This document shows positions 51,501-62,390 of a stretch of 64,000 nt of DNA, in pieces. Location: positions 39,489,381 to 39,553,380 of the forward strand of contig OZ023275.1 of assembly GCA_964007475.1 (NCBI GenBank), in the 5' to 3' direction. Positions within the stretch are counted from its first letter, which is position 1; every line of letters starts with the position of its first letter. The translations under genes and the position numbers were made by a program. The notes beneath the pieces were generated by a model. It made no database searches. It saw only the letters and a list, made by a program, of their open reading frames with translations, and was not told the DNA's origin. The stretch comes from Hybos culiciformis. Lineage: Eukaryota; Arthropoda; Insecta; Diptera; Hybotidae.

Positions 51501-52310
51501 ACTGCTATAGCTCAGTGGCAGAGTTGATGGATTGCAATGTTAAGGACAGTGGTTCGAAGCTCCAACCCGGCATAAAAAAAAATATTAAGAGCCCTCAATG
51601 TCAAAAATTGCAAGAAATTGGTCTTAGTTTGGCTTTGATTGTAGGGTTACTACAATCTAGACTGAAGTGATTTTTTGATATGTCAGAGAGTATATAACTG
51701 GCTCCAGGGTAGGTGAGGCGGATTTTTTAAATTTTGATTTTTTTGGCCCAAATGAGCCTTAGAAAATCTTTAACATATTTGCTTGGATTCTGAAGTAAAG
51801 GAAAAAGATAATAAAAAATCTCAAACGCAGAAATAAAGCTAAAATACCAGTCTCCAGGGCTGGTGACGTGAAATTTTGAATTTCTTTAATTTCCTAAACA
51901 ATTTTTAATTAATTTCATTTATTTCGAAGAATTTTTTAATTTTTTTGATAAATTAGAGTTTCTGCACAAAAATAAAATTCAAATATAGTTTTGTGATTTT
52001 CTGGTAGAGGTGTTTTTCGTACATTTTTTGTCGCATTTTACACGGCCGTTTATTTTCTGTAAAATAATACAAAAATAAACTGCAAAAATAGAAAACAGAA
52101 ATAGAAAACGAAATTCTGTTTTGGAGGGCTCTTAAAAATACCAATAAAAAAAGAATAATAAACTAAATAAAAAAAAATAAATAAAATTAATGGGAAAAAA
52201 AAAAATTAATAAAAAAAAAAAAAAATAAATAAAAAAAATTAAATAAAAAAAAAGTAAAAATAAAAAAAAACAAAAAAAAAGTAGTAAATTTTTATTTTTT
52301 GTATTTGAGG
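51501..52310 (+). mobile_element. SINE copy 2 with tRNA-like head, interrupted by a TTAA element
   Basis: The head has box A TAGCTCAGTGG (51508-51518) and box B GGTTCGAAGCTCC (51551-51563), 32 bp apart, as in a tRNA-derived SINE. An A-rich tract begins at 51573, is interrupted by the 543-bp element 51589-52131, resumes at 52132-52280 and is followed by TTTTTTGTATTTGAGG (52295-52310), as in the copy at 16 kb. Unlike that copy, this one has a tRNA box B and no 5S-like segment. Because of the variant fold, no functional tRNA is called. Confidence 0.6.
51589..52131. mobile_element. TTAA-flanked MITE
   Basis: TTAA occurs at 51585-51588 and 52132-52135, directly next to inverted ends GAGCCCTC and GAGGGCTC. 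TTAA duplication is the hallmark of piggyBac-type elements. Inside, two related blocks read GGCTCCAGGGTAGGTGA and GTCTCCAGGGCTGGTGA (about 51690-51716 and 51850-51870). No transposase. It sits in the A-rich tract of the SINE and so inserted later. Confidence 0.65.
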
Positions 52311-52380
52311 TGTTTTTGCTGATGAATTTGTAAGGTTTTTGGTCCAAAATTCTTTCCGTAAAATAATTATGACTATATAT

Positions 52381-52600
52381 CTATTACATTTTGTTTTTAT
52401 TATTTTGAAAAATACTTACGATATTTTTCAAAATTATTTTTCAAAACAACACATAAAATTACAACTATTACATTTTGTTTTTTGTTTTTTTTTTTACTTA
52501 CGATATTTTTCAAAATTATTTTTCAAAACAACACATAAAATTATAACTATTACATTTTGTTTTTATTATTTTGAAAAAAACTTGCTATATTTTACATAAT
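52381..52600. repeat. Tandem repeat, period about 83 bp
   Basis: Units start CTATTACATTTTGTTTTT at 52381, 52465 and 52548; each of the first two contains TACGATATTTTTCAAAATTA and AAAACAACACATAAAATTA. About 2.6 units. Confidence 0.85.
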
Positions 52601-53009
52601 TGTTTTTGGATGTATATGTGCACATAATGTGATTCAAAATGAGAGACGGATTTTTTACCGTGTATTAAAAATCAAAAAGGTTGAAATCCCTAAATTTCAA
52701 ATTCAGCTGTTTTTATTTTTACCACAATTACTTGAGTTTATGTTATTTTGCAAATGTATTTCGTTTATCTCCAACACAATTAATCTCAACATACTCAATA
52801 GCTTGTAATTTTTCTACTTCGAAAAGATTTATTTATTATTTTATATATTATTTTTTCTATTGTATTATACTCAATATTTTCTTAATAAATTATTATTATT
52901 CCAATCGTTCATCGAACAAAACGTAAATTTTTTTATTCAATAAAAAAAGGAGTCCAAGCAATCGGTTTGTTGACATAACCTAAAAGGAAGAATAAATCAG
53001 GAAATTATT

Positions 53010-53120
53010 CAACCCATGCCAGCCTGAACCAAACATGGAGAAATTTACACAATCCACGCCAGACTGAACCAACCATTGAGAAAATTATACAGTCCACACG
53101 AACCTGAGCCAAACATGTGC
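53010..53120. repeat. Tandem repeat, period 40 bp
   Basis: Units start at 53010, 53050 and 53090 and share CCACGCCAGACTGAACCAA-like text followed by GAGAAAATT. The third unit is truncated and diverged. Confidence 0.75.
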
Positions 53121-53226
53121 TATTATTTTGAAATTTATTATCAATTAGAAATGAAATAAAATATAAGTATAGATAGAATGGGGGCTCTCCACACAATTCT
53201 TTGTAAGTGATGTCGCAATTATTGAG

Positions 53227-53580
53227 CATTTAGTGCTTAATTTGTGACTATTAGTGCCACAAAAACTAGAATTTGTGCTCGCTTGGTTTTTGAGAAACTT
53301 TGATTTTCGAATTTCGAACATGGGTCAAAGGGTATCCCTGGCTGGATTCGAATTTTCAAAAAAATAATGACGCTATCATTTAGTGCTTAATTTGTACCTA
53401 TTTGTGCTACAAAAACTAGAATTTGTGCTCTTCAAAATTATGTAAAAACAATTTTTTTAAAATTAGGCGAAAATTCCAAAATTTGAACCGAATTTTTATT
53501 CGTCGAATTTTGAAAAAGCGAAAATGCCACCATTGAGTGCTTATTTTGTGCTTGCGTTTACTGTACTTTGTGATGATTTG
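53227..53580. repeat. Tandem repeat, period about 150 bp
   Basis: CATTTAGTGCTTAATTTGT at 53227 and 53377, and CATTGAGTGCTTATTTTGT at 53531, begin three diverged units; the first two also share ACAAAAACTAGAATTTGTGC. Confidence 0.75.
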
Positions 53581-53644
53581 TTTTATGAAAAAAAATATAA
53601 GAAAAAAATTTAAGTTCGAAAAAATTTCAACTTCAGCAATCAAG

Positions 53645-53925
53645 GTGGGGTGCGGGGCGGCGGGCGGGCGAACTGGTTGTTTGTCAGTGGGATTTGTGGC
53701 GACCAGTGGAGATTCGAGAACTATCAAAACTGCAAAATCAATTTATTTTCAAGCTTACATTGCTTGGAAGCGAAATAATATGTTGTCTAAAAAATTTCCC
53801 AACTGAACCAATTTATTTTTGTGGTTAAATTATAACAATTTGTTCATGTAATAAGTAAGGGTATTTACATAACAGTTATTTAAAATTTAATATATTCTAA
53901 AATAATTTAACCCAAATTCAATATA
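53645..53925 (+). repeat. GC-rich spacer plus duplicated segment, copy 2
   Basis: Bases 53710-53925 match 42209-42420. Immediately left, 53645-53702 is very GC-rich and matches the spacer of the palindromic insertion at 42828-42867 (shared GTCAGTGGGATTTG and GGCGGGC text). At the first locus the two parts lie about 400 bp apart in the opposite order, so copy 2 is a rearranged version or both belong to a larger repeat family. Confidence 0.75.
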
Positions 53926-56900
53926 TTTCGAATTTCTATCTATTTGATAATAACTTTATAAAAAGTTGATTGTTACAGAGATTAAACAAAATTAAACCAA
54001 AATTTGATTTATATACTAATATTGTTTATTGATATTTGATGAATCTTTAGAAAAATAATTATTAATTAAATTTTTAAAATGAATTACTTTAATTGTTACA
54101 AAAATTAATTCTATTTTTCAAATAAATTCGAAAGTTTATATTTTTCTGAATTATTCTTGCATACCTAAAATAAGTTGAAAAGATATTACTTTGAAGTTTG
54201 TATGAAAATTTGTTTAACTTTGAAGTTTGTATGAAAATTTGTCTTTGGCATTATTTTATTTTAAATTATTTTAAATGTATAAAATTATTTTTTTCACAAA
54301 TCAAATTTTGGTTTTTTTAATCAAAAATTTCAGCACTTCCAATATACTTGTATATTAACTGCGGAAAGCTATATTTACATGTCTAAGAATATTAGCGGAA
54401 GTCTTATTTCAAAATTTTAATTTTATGACCATTATTTTATGCCATTCACATGTTTATGATTTATGTTTTATGTTGTTTATGTTGTTTATGCTGCACATAT
54501 ACTATTGTACAATTGTGCACATTATGTAGTTATATTAGATGATGATATGATGATTTATGTTGCAATGAAGAATTTTTTTCATATAATTTACTACAGCAGT
54601 TCAAATATTGTATTATGTATGTTAATGTTCTGTACACAAGCATATTATTAAAATTATGTATTTTTAGATCAAATTCATTAAGAAAAAAGTAAAAAAACAT
54701 ATTGATTATGTAATTTTTTTCTTAGTCTTATGAACTATGTATCTCAAATTGCAACAATAAATTCTCTAATTTTCGTTTTACTTTGCAAAATTTAACTTTT
54801 TGAAAATAAAAGTGAATATATATATTCTCTTATCTTTTTGAAATGAAAACGATTTTAAGAAATAATTCAAACCTCATTTATGTATTAATATTATGTATTA
54901 TCTTAATCTTTGACATATTATATATTTCTAAATACATACTCTAGTTCTGCAAAGCATAAAAAAAAAAACACAATTTTTTTCGTTTAATTTTTATTGCAAA
55001 TAACAAAATTGAACTTATAATCTGATGATCATTCATTTATGTTATATTGTACATATTGCATAATATGTTTTTACATCTTTTTATTGCGTATTGTTGCATC
55101 AAAGCTCTTAGTTGTTATTTTTTTTCATGTGAATGTGATATGAATCTCCAAACTACATAATATGAATATAAGAATTAGGGAAATTTTTTTTTTAATAGAG
55201 TTATTATAGAAAAGATTGTTTATCCTTTTTTTTTTTTGTATTTTTTTTCAGTTGAACGGAATTTTAAGTTGATAATGTCTCGTCCTTTATGTTCTTGAGA
55301 TATAATATTTCTGACCTAAAAATTTTACACTGTGACTTTAGTTTAGCGTGTCTGACATTATTTCATGTTTAATGCTTTTTAGTTTTAGAGAATTCTTCAA
55401 AACCATACTTCTCCTTGATTCATTTCTCGTCCTTAGTATTTGGTTCTATTGTGTTATCGATATATTAAGTAAACATTTATGACAATTCGAAAAGTGTTGA
55501 TAACTCATACAAAATTAATAACAAAAAATTAAGTTTCTTTCATTTGAATATTAAGTCAACACAACTTTGATTATAACAACAACAACATTTATAATATGTG
55601 CTTCAAAAATCTTTTAAGGTATTTCAAATTGAAATTGAAATGAATTTTAAAGGCCTTTGTGTATTATAGTACTATGTACTAAACGAATTCTTTTGTACCA
55701 ATACACTTTTAATATAAAAATAAACAATTTCCTTTTAAAGAATTTTACAAAAAAAAAAAAATGATCAACATTACTATATCAAAAAAAAAAAATAAAAATG
55801 TTGTTCCATAGTTTTGGGTGATAACCTTAGAAAGGACTTTGTTTTCCTTCAATGCAAAATGAATGGAAAATTGTTCAAAAGGAAAAATTCCACTGTGTGT
55901 ACAATAACTAAAAAAAAAATATTCTTTAAAACTCTTGAACTGAAATATAGTTACTACAAAACTAGTTGCGAAAAAAAAAAATAATGATTAAAAATAAAAA
56001 AAAAACAAAAACAGAATTAAACATATGCACTGTTGAAGCGCAAAACAATATATATACAAAATAACTACTATAACATAGTATGTTTAGTAGTACGATATTT
56101 TCGTATGGAAAAAATTTACTGAAGCAAACGAATTTTAATTTGATAATTATTATGAGTTATGAAATGTTTTTCAAGCTTGTTTTCAATGAAATTTCAAAGC
56201 TAAAACCCAGTGTTGTTATATAGATTTATTTTTGGTTAGAAAATTTTCACCAATTGACATTTTTCAATAAAATTTCTCCATTTCTCGTAGTCCAATAAAA
56301 TTAATTTATAAGTTCCATAAATACATATACACCTAATCGTTTCCGTTTTAACGAAACCACAACATAAAACTTAAATCCTTCGCATTATATTATTTAAAAA
56401 TAACATAAAAACTAAATTACACAATAAGAATTTTACAGATTTTTCCTTTTATTTTTTCACATATATATGTACGTATGTATATGTTAACTCTATTTATGTT
56501 TTGTTTTATATACATGTGTTAACCGTTATTGATTTACATATTTTTCATAAAACTTTCCACATGATAAAACTAACGACAAATTTTTTTTTTTTTTTTAGAT
56601 TTGTTTTCCTTCCAAAAACTGTGTGTTCACACACATTTTTACAAACAATTCCGTTTAATATTTTTCGATTAAAGTTTTGTTAAACTTTAATAAAAAAAAA
56701 GAAAAATAAAAATAAAAAAAAAATAAAAGATATATTTATGTTATTTTGATCAGGAAAATTTTTTTTTATTTTCCCAAAAAAAAAAAAATAATAAAATGTA
56801 TCTTTGTTTGTTTTTAAAAACTTTATACGGCAACATAATATGGAAATTTATTTTAGTCATAAAAATTTATAGTATAGTTGAGACTGTTAAGATAAAAAAA

Positions 56901-58623
56901 AAAAGAAGAAAAAAAAAGTAAATTGAGTTATAATAACAATAACATGATATGGCAATCATGAATTTCCAAATGAAAAATAAGTTTATATATTTTACTCTAA
57001 AATATAATATACACGTTAATGAAAAATATCACGAAAGTTTATTCTTTTAATATTCGGTATACATTTAGATGTTCTAAGTTATTACTCTGCCCCAGTTACG
57101 GTTCGTGTTAAAATTAAAAAAAAAGGCCAAACTTTGGGTACATGATTTTTTTTTCGTTTTTTTTTTTTGGACGAAAATATCTTAACTTAAAAAATCAATT
57201 CGCTCTCTCTAAAAATGCGAACCTGCTTGCAATCTCAAGAATAAATTGAATGTGAATTATATGACTTTATATTATATGGAAAACGACTAATTATGGGTTT
57301 TATATTTAAAACGAATTAAAAATTTAAATTCTGCAGACAACTTAGAAATCTTCGAAAAAAACTCAACTATTCTTACAAAAAAGAGATTTTCTTAAATTTT
57401 TAGAATATCTTAAAATTTTCTCAGAAAAGGAATGTATTTAGTCACATCAATTTGATTCGTTCTAATTTTCAAAATTTTAATTGTAAAATTTTTATCTTAT
57501 TTATACGTTCGTCAAAAAATATTTATATATAATTTTATATAGAATTGAGCATTATAAAAAGTTTTTGCTTAAATTTTTTTCTTCTTATTCGGAAATAAAA
57601 ACTTTTTTTTAACAAACATTCAATTCCAAAAAAAATTAAATTAACTCAAACCCAATTATAAAAAAATTTTATGTTAGTTTTATGTTATGATGACTTTTCT
57701 AAGTTGACAATAAATTTGTAAAATTCTTTAATCTCGAATTTTAAAGAATTTTTAAAATAAATTCCCAGTCAAATTTCTATAAAAAAAAACATGACAAACA
57801 AGAAGTATATTTCAACAACATAAATTTGTTTCCTTTTTCAGAAAAAAAAAAAAAAAATACATGCAATCTGGTTTCAAATTTCTAACATTTGTAATACATT
57901 TGTATTTAATATTGTAAAATGTAAAATCTTTTCTTTTCTTTTCTTTTTCATCTTAAGAAATTCAAGAAAAGAATATTATAATAATTGTTTTCAGAATAAA
58001 TCACTTTAATTTAAGAATTAATTATACATAGGGGAATAAAAATTTTTTTTTATTGAATATATTAATCATAAAAATTATTTATATATAATTTGACATGTTG
58101 TTGTCAAAATATCATTATTAATTAAATACATCAATAAAGTTAAAGTTAATAAATAAAGAAAATGTTCTTAATCTAAATATTAAGATAGTGCATCAGTGCA
58201 CTCCACGATGATATTTTGAGATATCTGATATGTCCAATCCAGAGCCCAATATTATACTTATCTCTCTAGTACACTTAGTAAGATATTTTTATTACTCTGT
58301 GTGTATAATTTTTTCAATTTCATTTCTATATTTCTATTATAAACAAAAATAAACATTAATATTGTAAATTATAATTTTATTTTAAACAATGACACTTTTA
58401 ATCCTTAATTTCTTAATAATTACATTTAATTGTCAGCATGGCATTAAACGATATTTTATTTATTTTATTTCAAGTGTCAGAAGTCACATGCAATCAAAAA
58501 AAGTTTTTTTTTTTTTTTATAAAAACTTGATAAAAATTATTCATATATGTATTATGAATATTAATATTGTAATGTAATTTAATGCGCATGTCTTCGGTAA
58601 GTTGTATTTACATTCGCAAATTT
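53926..58623. other. AT-rich non-coding sequence
   Basis: No gene or element supported; homopolymers and chance frames only. Confidence 0.5.
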
Positions 58624-59060
58624 AGCTCGGTAAATGGTCCATTACATGCATCAATACACATGCAATTATAGAGGAATGTAAATTGTATTTACATTTCCCT
58701 GTGATGTAAATTGTATTTACATTGCTCTATATTGTATTTACATTCTTCATTTTGAACTGCGTAATACTATAAACAAAAATAATATCACTCACACTCACAA
58801 TATTTCAATACAGACAAATACCAAAAAAAAAAAAAAATTGCAAATGTATAACTCTCACATGCATCATATCAATGTCAAACAAAGCTTAGTTTATAATACT
58901 AAAATCTAAATTTTCCCTCTGAGCTAATCTATATTTTCCCTCTGAGCAAACAAAAAAAAAAAAAAGAACCAATAAAAAAATACGCGGCTATTTTTTTTTT
59001 TTCTAAAAAGCGGCCAGTCGATCAGTCGATGAATTTTCTTAACATGTGCTTCAATCTACT
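58624..59060. mobile_element. Foldback family, diverged copy 2
   Basis: It shares with the 40.4-kb copy the blocks AATACACATGCAAT and CAATATTTCAATACAG and a right end close to CAATCTACTATT. Its left part carries three palindromic ATGTAAATTGTATTTACAT units (58676-58752) where copy 1 has TTTAGATGCATC units. The large hairpin is missing. Confidence 0.55.
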
Positions 59061-59699
59061 ATTTTTAAAGGATCTTCGAACCTCTACTACTAAATTTTTA
59101 AACGAGTGTGGTTGGATTTTAGTACAAAAATTTAAACCACACTTCAAAAATTGCACTTATTTTTATTCAAAAAAACAAAATGAATAAAAATAGAACAATG
59201 GTAACCCTGAAAATATCTTTGTTGTCATTATAAAGTTTGCTGTGATTGTCAAATGTCAAGTAAGAATTTTTTTTTCTTTTATCAACAAACGAGGAAAATG
59301 GCAGCAACAAGGAGATTATTTATTGTAAATATAAATTATAATTATATAATTATTATTTGATCTTATTTTTAATTATAAAAAAAATAATTATAAAATTACT
59401 ATTATTTTTTTTAATAATTAAAAATAAAATTAAATTAAATTTAAGAAGACCATTAGTTCCTAAAATAATAAAAAAAAAAATTAGTAATTTTTCTAAAAAA
59501 AAATTATTCGATTTTTTTTTTTGCAAAAAAGAAAATGAATAATTTTTTTTTGGAAAAATTACTAATTTTTTTTTTAATATTTTAGGAATCTTCCGATTTG
59601 AAATCATTTCGATAAATAAATAAACTTCCTTATTACATTTTATTTCCTTGCTTCATTTTGAACTTTTTTGTTTATTTTTTTCATTATAAATGTATTGTT
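59061..59699. other. Unassigned segment between foldback copies, with a long hairpin
   Basis: Contains a near-perfect inverted repeat of about 50 bp (59459-59508 against 59536-59585; outer text CCTAAAAT and ATTTTAGG). Ahead of it an ATG at 59299 follows AACGAGGAAA and starts MAATRRLFI before a possible donor. See findings. Confidence 0.5.
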
Positions 59700-59924
59700 T
59701 TCAACTCCCTCTCACATGCACATTAAAGCAGTATACAATACATGTTAATCAAATTTGTTATACAGCTCGTTTTGTATACACACAAACATATAGACACTCG
59801 TCAATATTATATCACTCGACCTTCGGTCTCGTGATATAAACATGACTCGTGTCTATGTGTTTGTGTGTATACAAAACTCGCAAGAATAACAAATTTTCTT
59901 AACATGTATTGTAATCTACTATTA
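59700..59924. mobile_element. Foldback family, hairpin part, copy 3
   Basis: A 176-bp imperfect palindrome (59737-59912; arms starting CAATACATGTTAA) with the same tip, CACTCGACCTTCGGTCTCGTG, and the same terminal AATCTACTATTA as the copy at 40.4 kb. The preceding CTCCCTCTCACATGCACATT block also matches. Confidence 0.7.
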
Positions 59925-61853
59925 CATATTATTTTTCTCTTGCTTTGTAATTGTAATGTAATTTAAAAAAAATTGTATGAAGTAGGGAGCCCGTTTGCAG
60001 CATTGCGGCGAAAAATATTCTTTTAGTCTAAGAAAAATTGGTCACAATCAGGGACTGAATATATTTCTGGAGCTGTAACCGTTTTTTTACATTACTTTAA
60101 TTGTTATCAAGACACTAATTTTAATTGGAATCCATTTAAAACTTTTATAAAATTTAAAATTTATAGAAAATTAATATGAAAATTATTTAGACCCTTGGCT
60201 TTGAAATCCGAAATGATAGAATCTCAGATTTTAGTCGAAGTGAAAGTTAACGAGTTTGCGCATTTTTTGTTTAGAGCATTTATTGATTGGAGTAGTGTAG
60301 TGATGGACTAACGTATACGGACAATTAATGAAAACTATAATACAGCCCGTTTTTTCATTTTTGATGGAAAGCGAGCTAAAAGCGAAGAAGCAATAAGACT
60401 AATGGTTGGAAATTAACGTGATGAAAACTTATTAGAAAATTATTTCACCAGTTATGTTTTCAAGTAAAAGATGTTTGTTATACTTGTAAGAATGTTTGTT
60501 CCAATAGGTTCAGTAATATGTTAAGCTCTTAAAAATATTATCGTACAATTAAGAATAATTTATTGATACTTAATATTTTAAAGACAGATTTACATATTTC
60601 ATTTAACCATAAATTTGCAGATAGAATTAATTCATTTACAAATTTACATCAAACCACATCAAATCATATTAAAATAATACATTTTTATTACAAACACCAC
60701 TTAAACAAAACGAAACACGGGCAAAAGATAGGGTTAAAATTATTGTTTTTAACCAGTGTATAAATCCTATAATTTGGATAAATCCTATAATTTGGATTTA
60801 AAGAGTCGGATAAAATACAAATAATCCGTTCAAAACCGTACCAATTATTAAAATTTTGATTACAATTTTGAAAAAACTTTCTATAAACTACGCATAGTAT
60901 TTGATTTTTCCAGCTTGAGAAGTAAATCAATTTCGAAAAATCTATAGATTTGATTAAAATTATTTTTTACTATAATCAAGCGAGAGAAGTTCAATAACTT
61001 ACTATTAACTTTAAAAACTTTAAAAAATTGTAATTGTAACAAAGTTGCATTATTTTATAAAATACTTAGAATAATATTTATTTATTTATTTTATTACTTT
61101 TTTTGTAATATGAAATTTAATCGAAATGATGACAATGATCTTCAGTAATGCCAAAAAGTGAAAACTTTTATGTGGTTGCACACATATTTTTTTTCTACAT
61201 ACGGTTCTTTGAGCTCCTAATATGTCATATGATGACTTTGTTTATTTTATTTTTTTATTCCTAAAATAATAATAATAAACGACATATTGAATAAAACTTT
61301 AAGATCAAGATTTTATGCTAATCAGCTTATTGTTATAAATATTAATATAATAAAAGAAAAAAAAATGAATAATAGTATAAAAACATGTATAAATGTGCAT
61401 AAAATTTATATAACTACACTGCAGCAAAATACTCTTGAATATATTCTTTAGATAATTTATGTTACACCAGAAGGAAAAATATGTATAAATATAGGGGGAA
61501 ATAAAATAAAATGCATTATTGAGAATTTTTTTTTTAAATACAATTATTATCAAAATTATAATGCATTTTAGAAAATAAATTGTATTTAATAAATATGCTT
61601 GGATACAGTGTAGAAAAAAAAATTACCGAAAATGAAAATAAAAAAATTAACAATAGTAATTTAAAAATGTGCATTGTAGTCCCATAGAACAGATGTTTGA
61701 CCTAATTCTATCTTTATTGTTTACGACTTTATCTAATTTTAAGACTTTTTATCTTTTTTTCAAACAATTTTTTTTTTTTTATTATATTTATATACGTATG
61801 TATGTGCAGTACACATATTCCTTCACTAAAAATAACACTATTCATATATTTTG
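59925..61853. other. AT-rich non-coding sequence
   Basis: No gene supported. A small direct repeat of AAATCCTATAATTTGGAT occurs at about 60763-60800. Confidence 0.5.
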
Positions 61854-62390
61854 TTGTGGAGAACTATTCCAGTTGTGCAGAGATAAAATACCAGTTGTGG
61901 AGAACTATACCAGTTGTGCAGAGACAAAATACCAGTTGTGCAGAACTATACCAGTTGTGCAGAGACAAAATACCAGTTGTGCAGAACTATACCAGTTGTG
62001 CAGAACTATACCAGTTGTGCAGAGACAAAATACCAGTTGTGCAGAACTATACCAGTTGTGTAGAAACAAAATACCAGTTGTGCAGAGACTAAATTCCAGT
62101 TGTGCAGAACTATACCAGTTCTGCAGAGACAAAATACCAGTTGTGCAGAACTATACCAGTTTTGCAGAGTCAAAATACCAGTTGTGCAGAACTATACCAG
62201 TTGTGTAGAAACAAAATACCAGTTGTGCAGAACTATACCAGTTGTGCAGAACTATACCAGTTGTGCAGAGACTAAATTCCAGTTGTGCAGAACTATACCA
62301 GTTGTGGTGAGACTAAAAACCAGTTGTGCAGAACTACACCAGTTGTGCAGAGACTAAATACCAATTGTGCAAAGACTAAATACCAGTTGT
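61854..62390 (+). repeat. Minisatellite of alternating 19-bp and 22-bp units
   Basis: Twenty-six units: 13 short (GTTGTGCAGAACTATACCA) and 13 long (the same first eight bases, then GAGACAAAATACCA), mostly alternating. A short-long pair is 41 bp, so the frame rotates, and plus-strand frames are open through most of it, giving Cys/Gln/Thr-rich text (for example VVQNYTSCAE). GTACACATATTCCTT (61809-61823) and GTACATATATTCCTT (62389-62403) flank it with one mismatch. Confidence 0.95.

Noticed and set aside
51501..51573. A functional tRNA gene
   Set aside because: Boxes A and B are present, but I could not form a proper acceptor stem or anticodon arm and it continues into an A-rich SINE body.
61669..62208. 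179-codon open frame, the longest in the window
   Set aside because: It runs through the 19/22-bp minisatellite, where several frames are open; the protein text is just the repeat.
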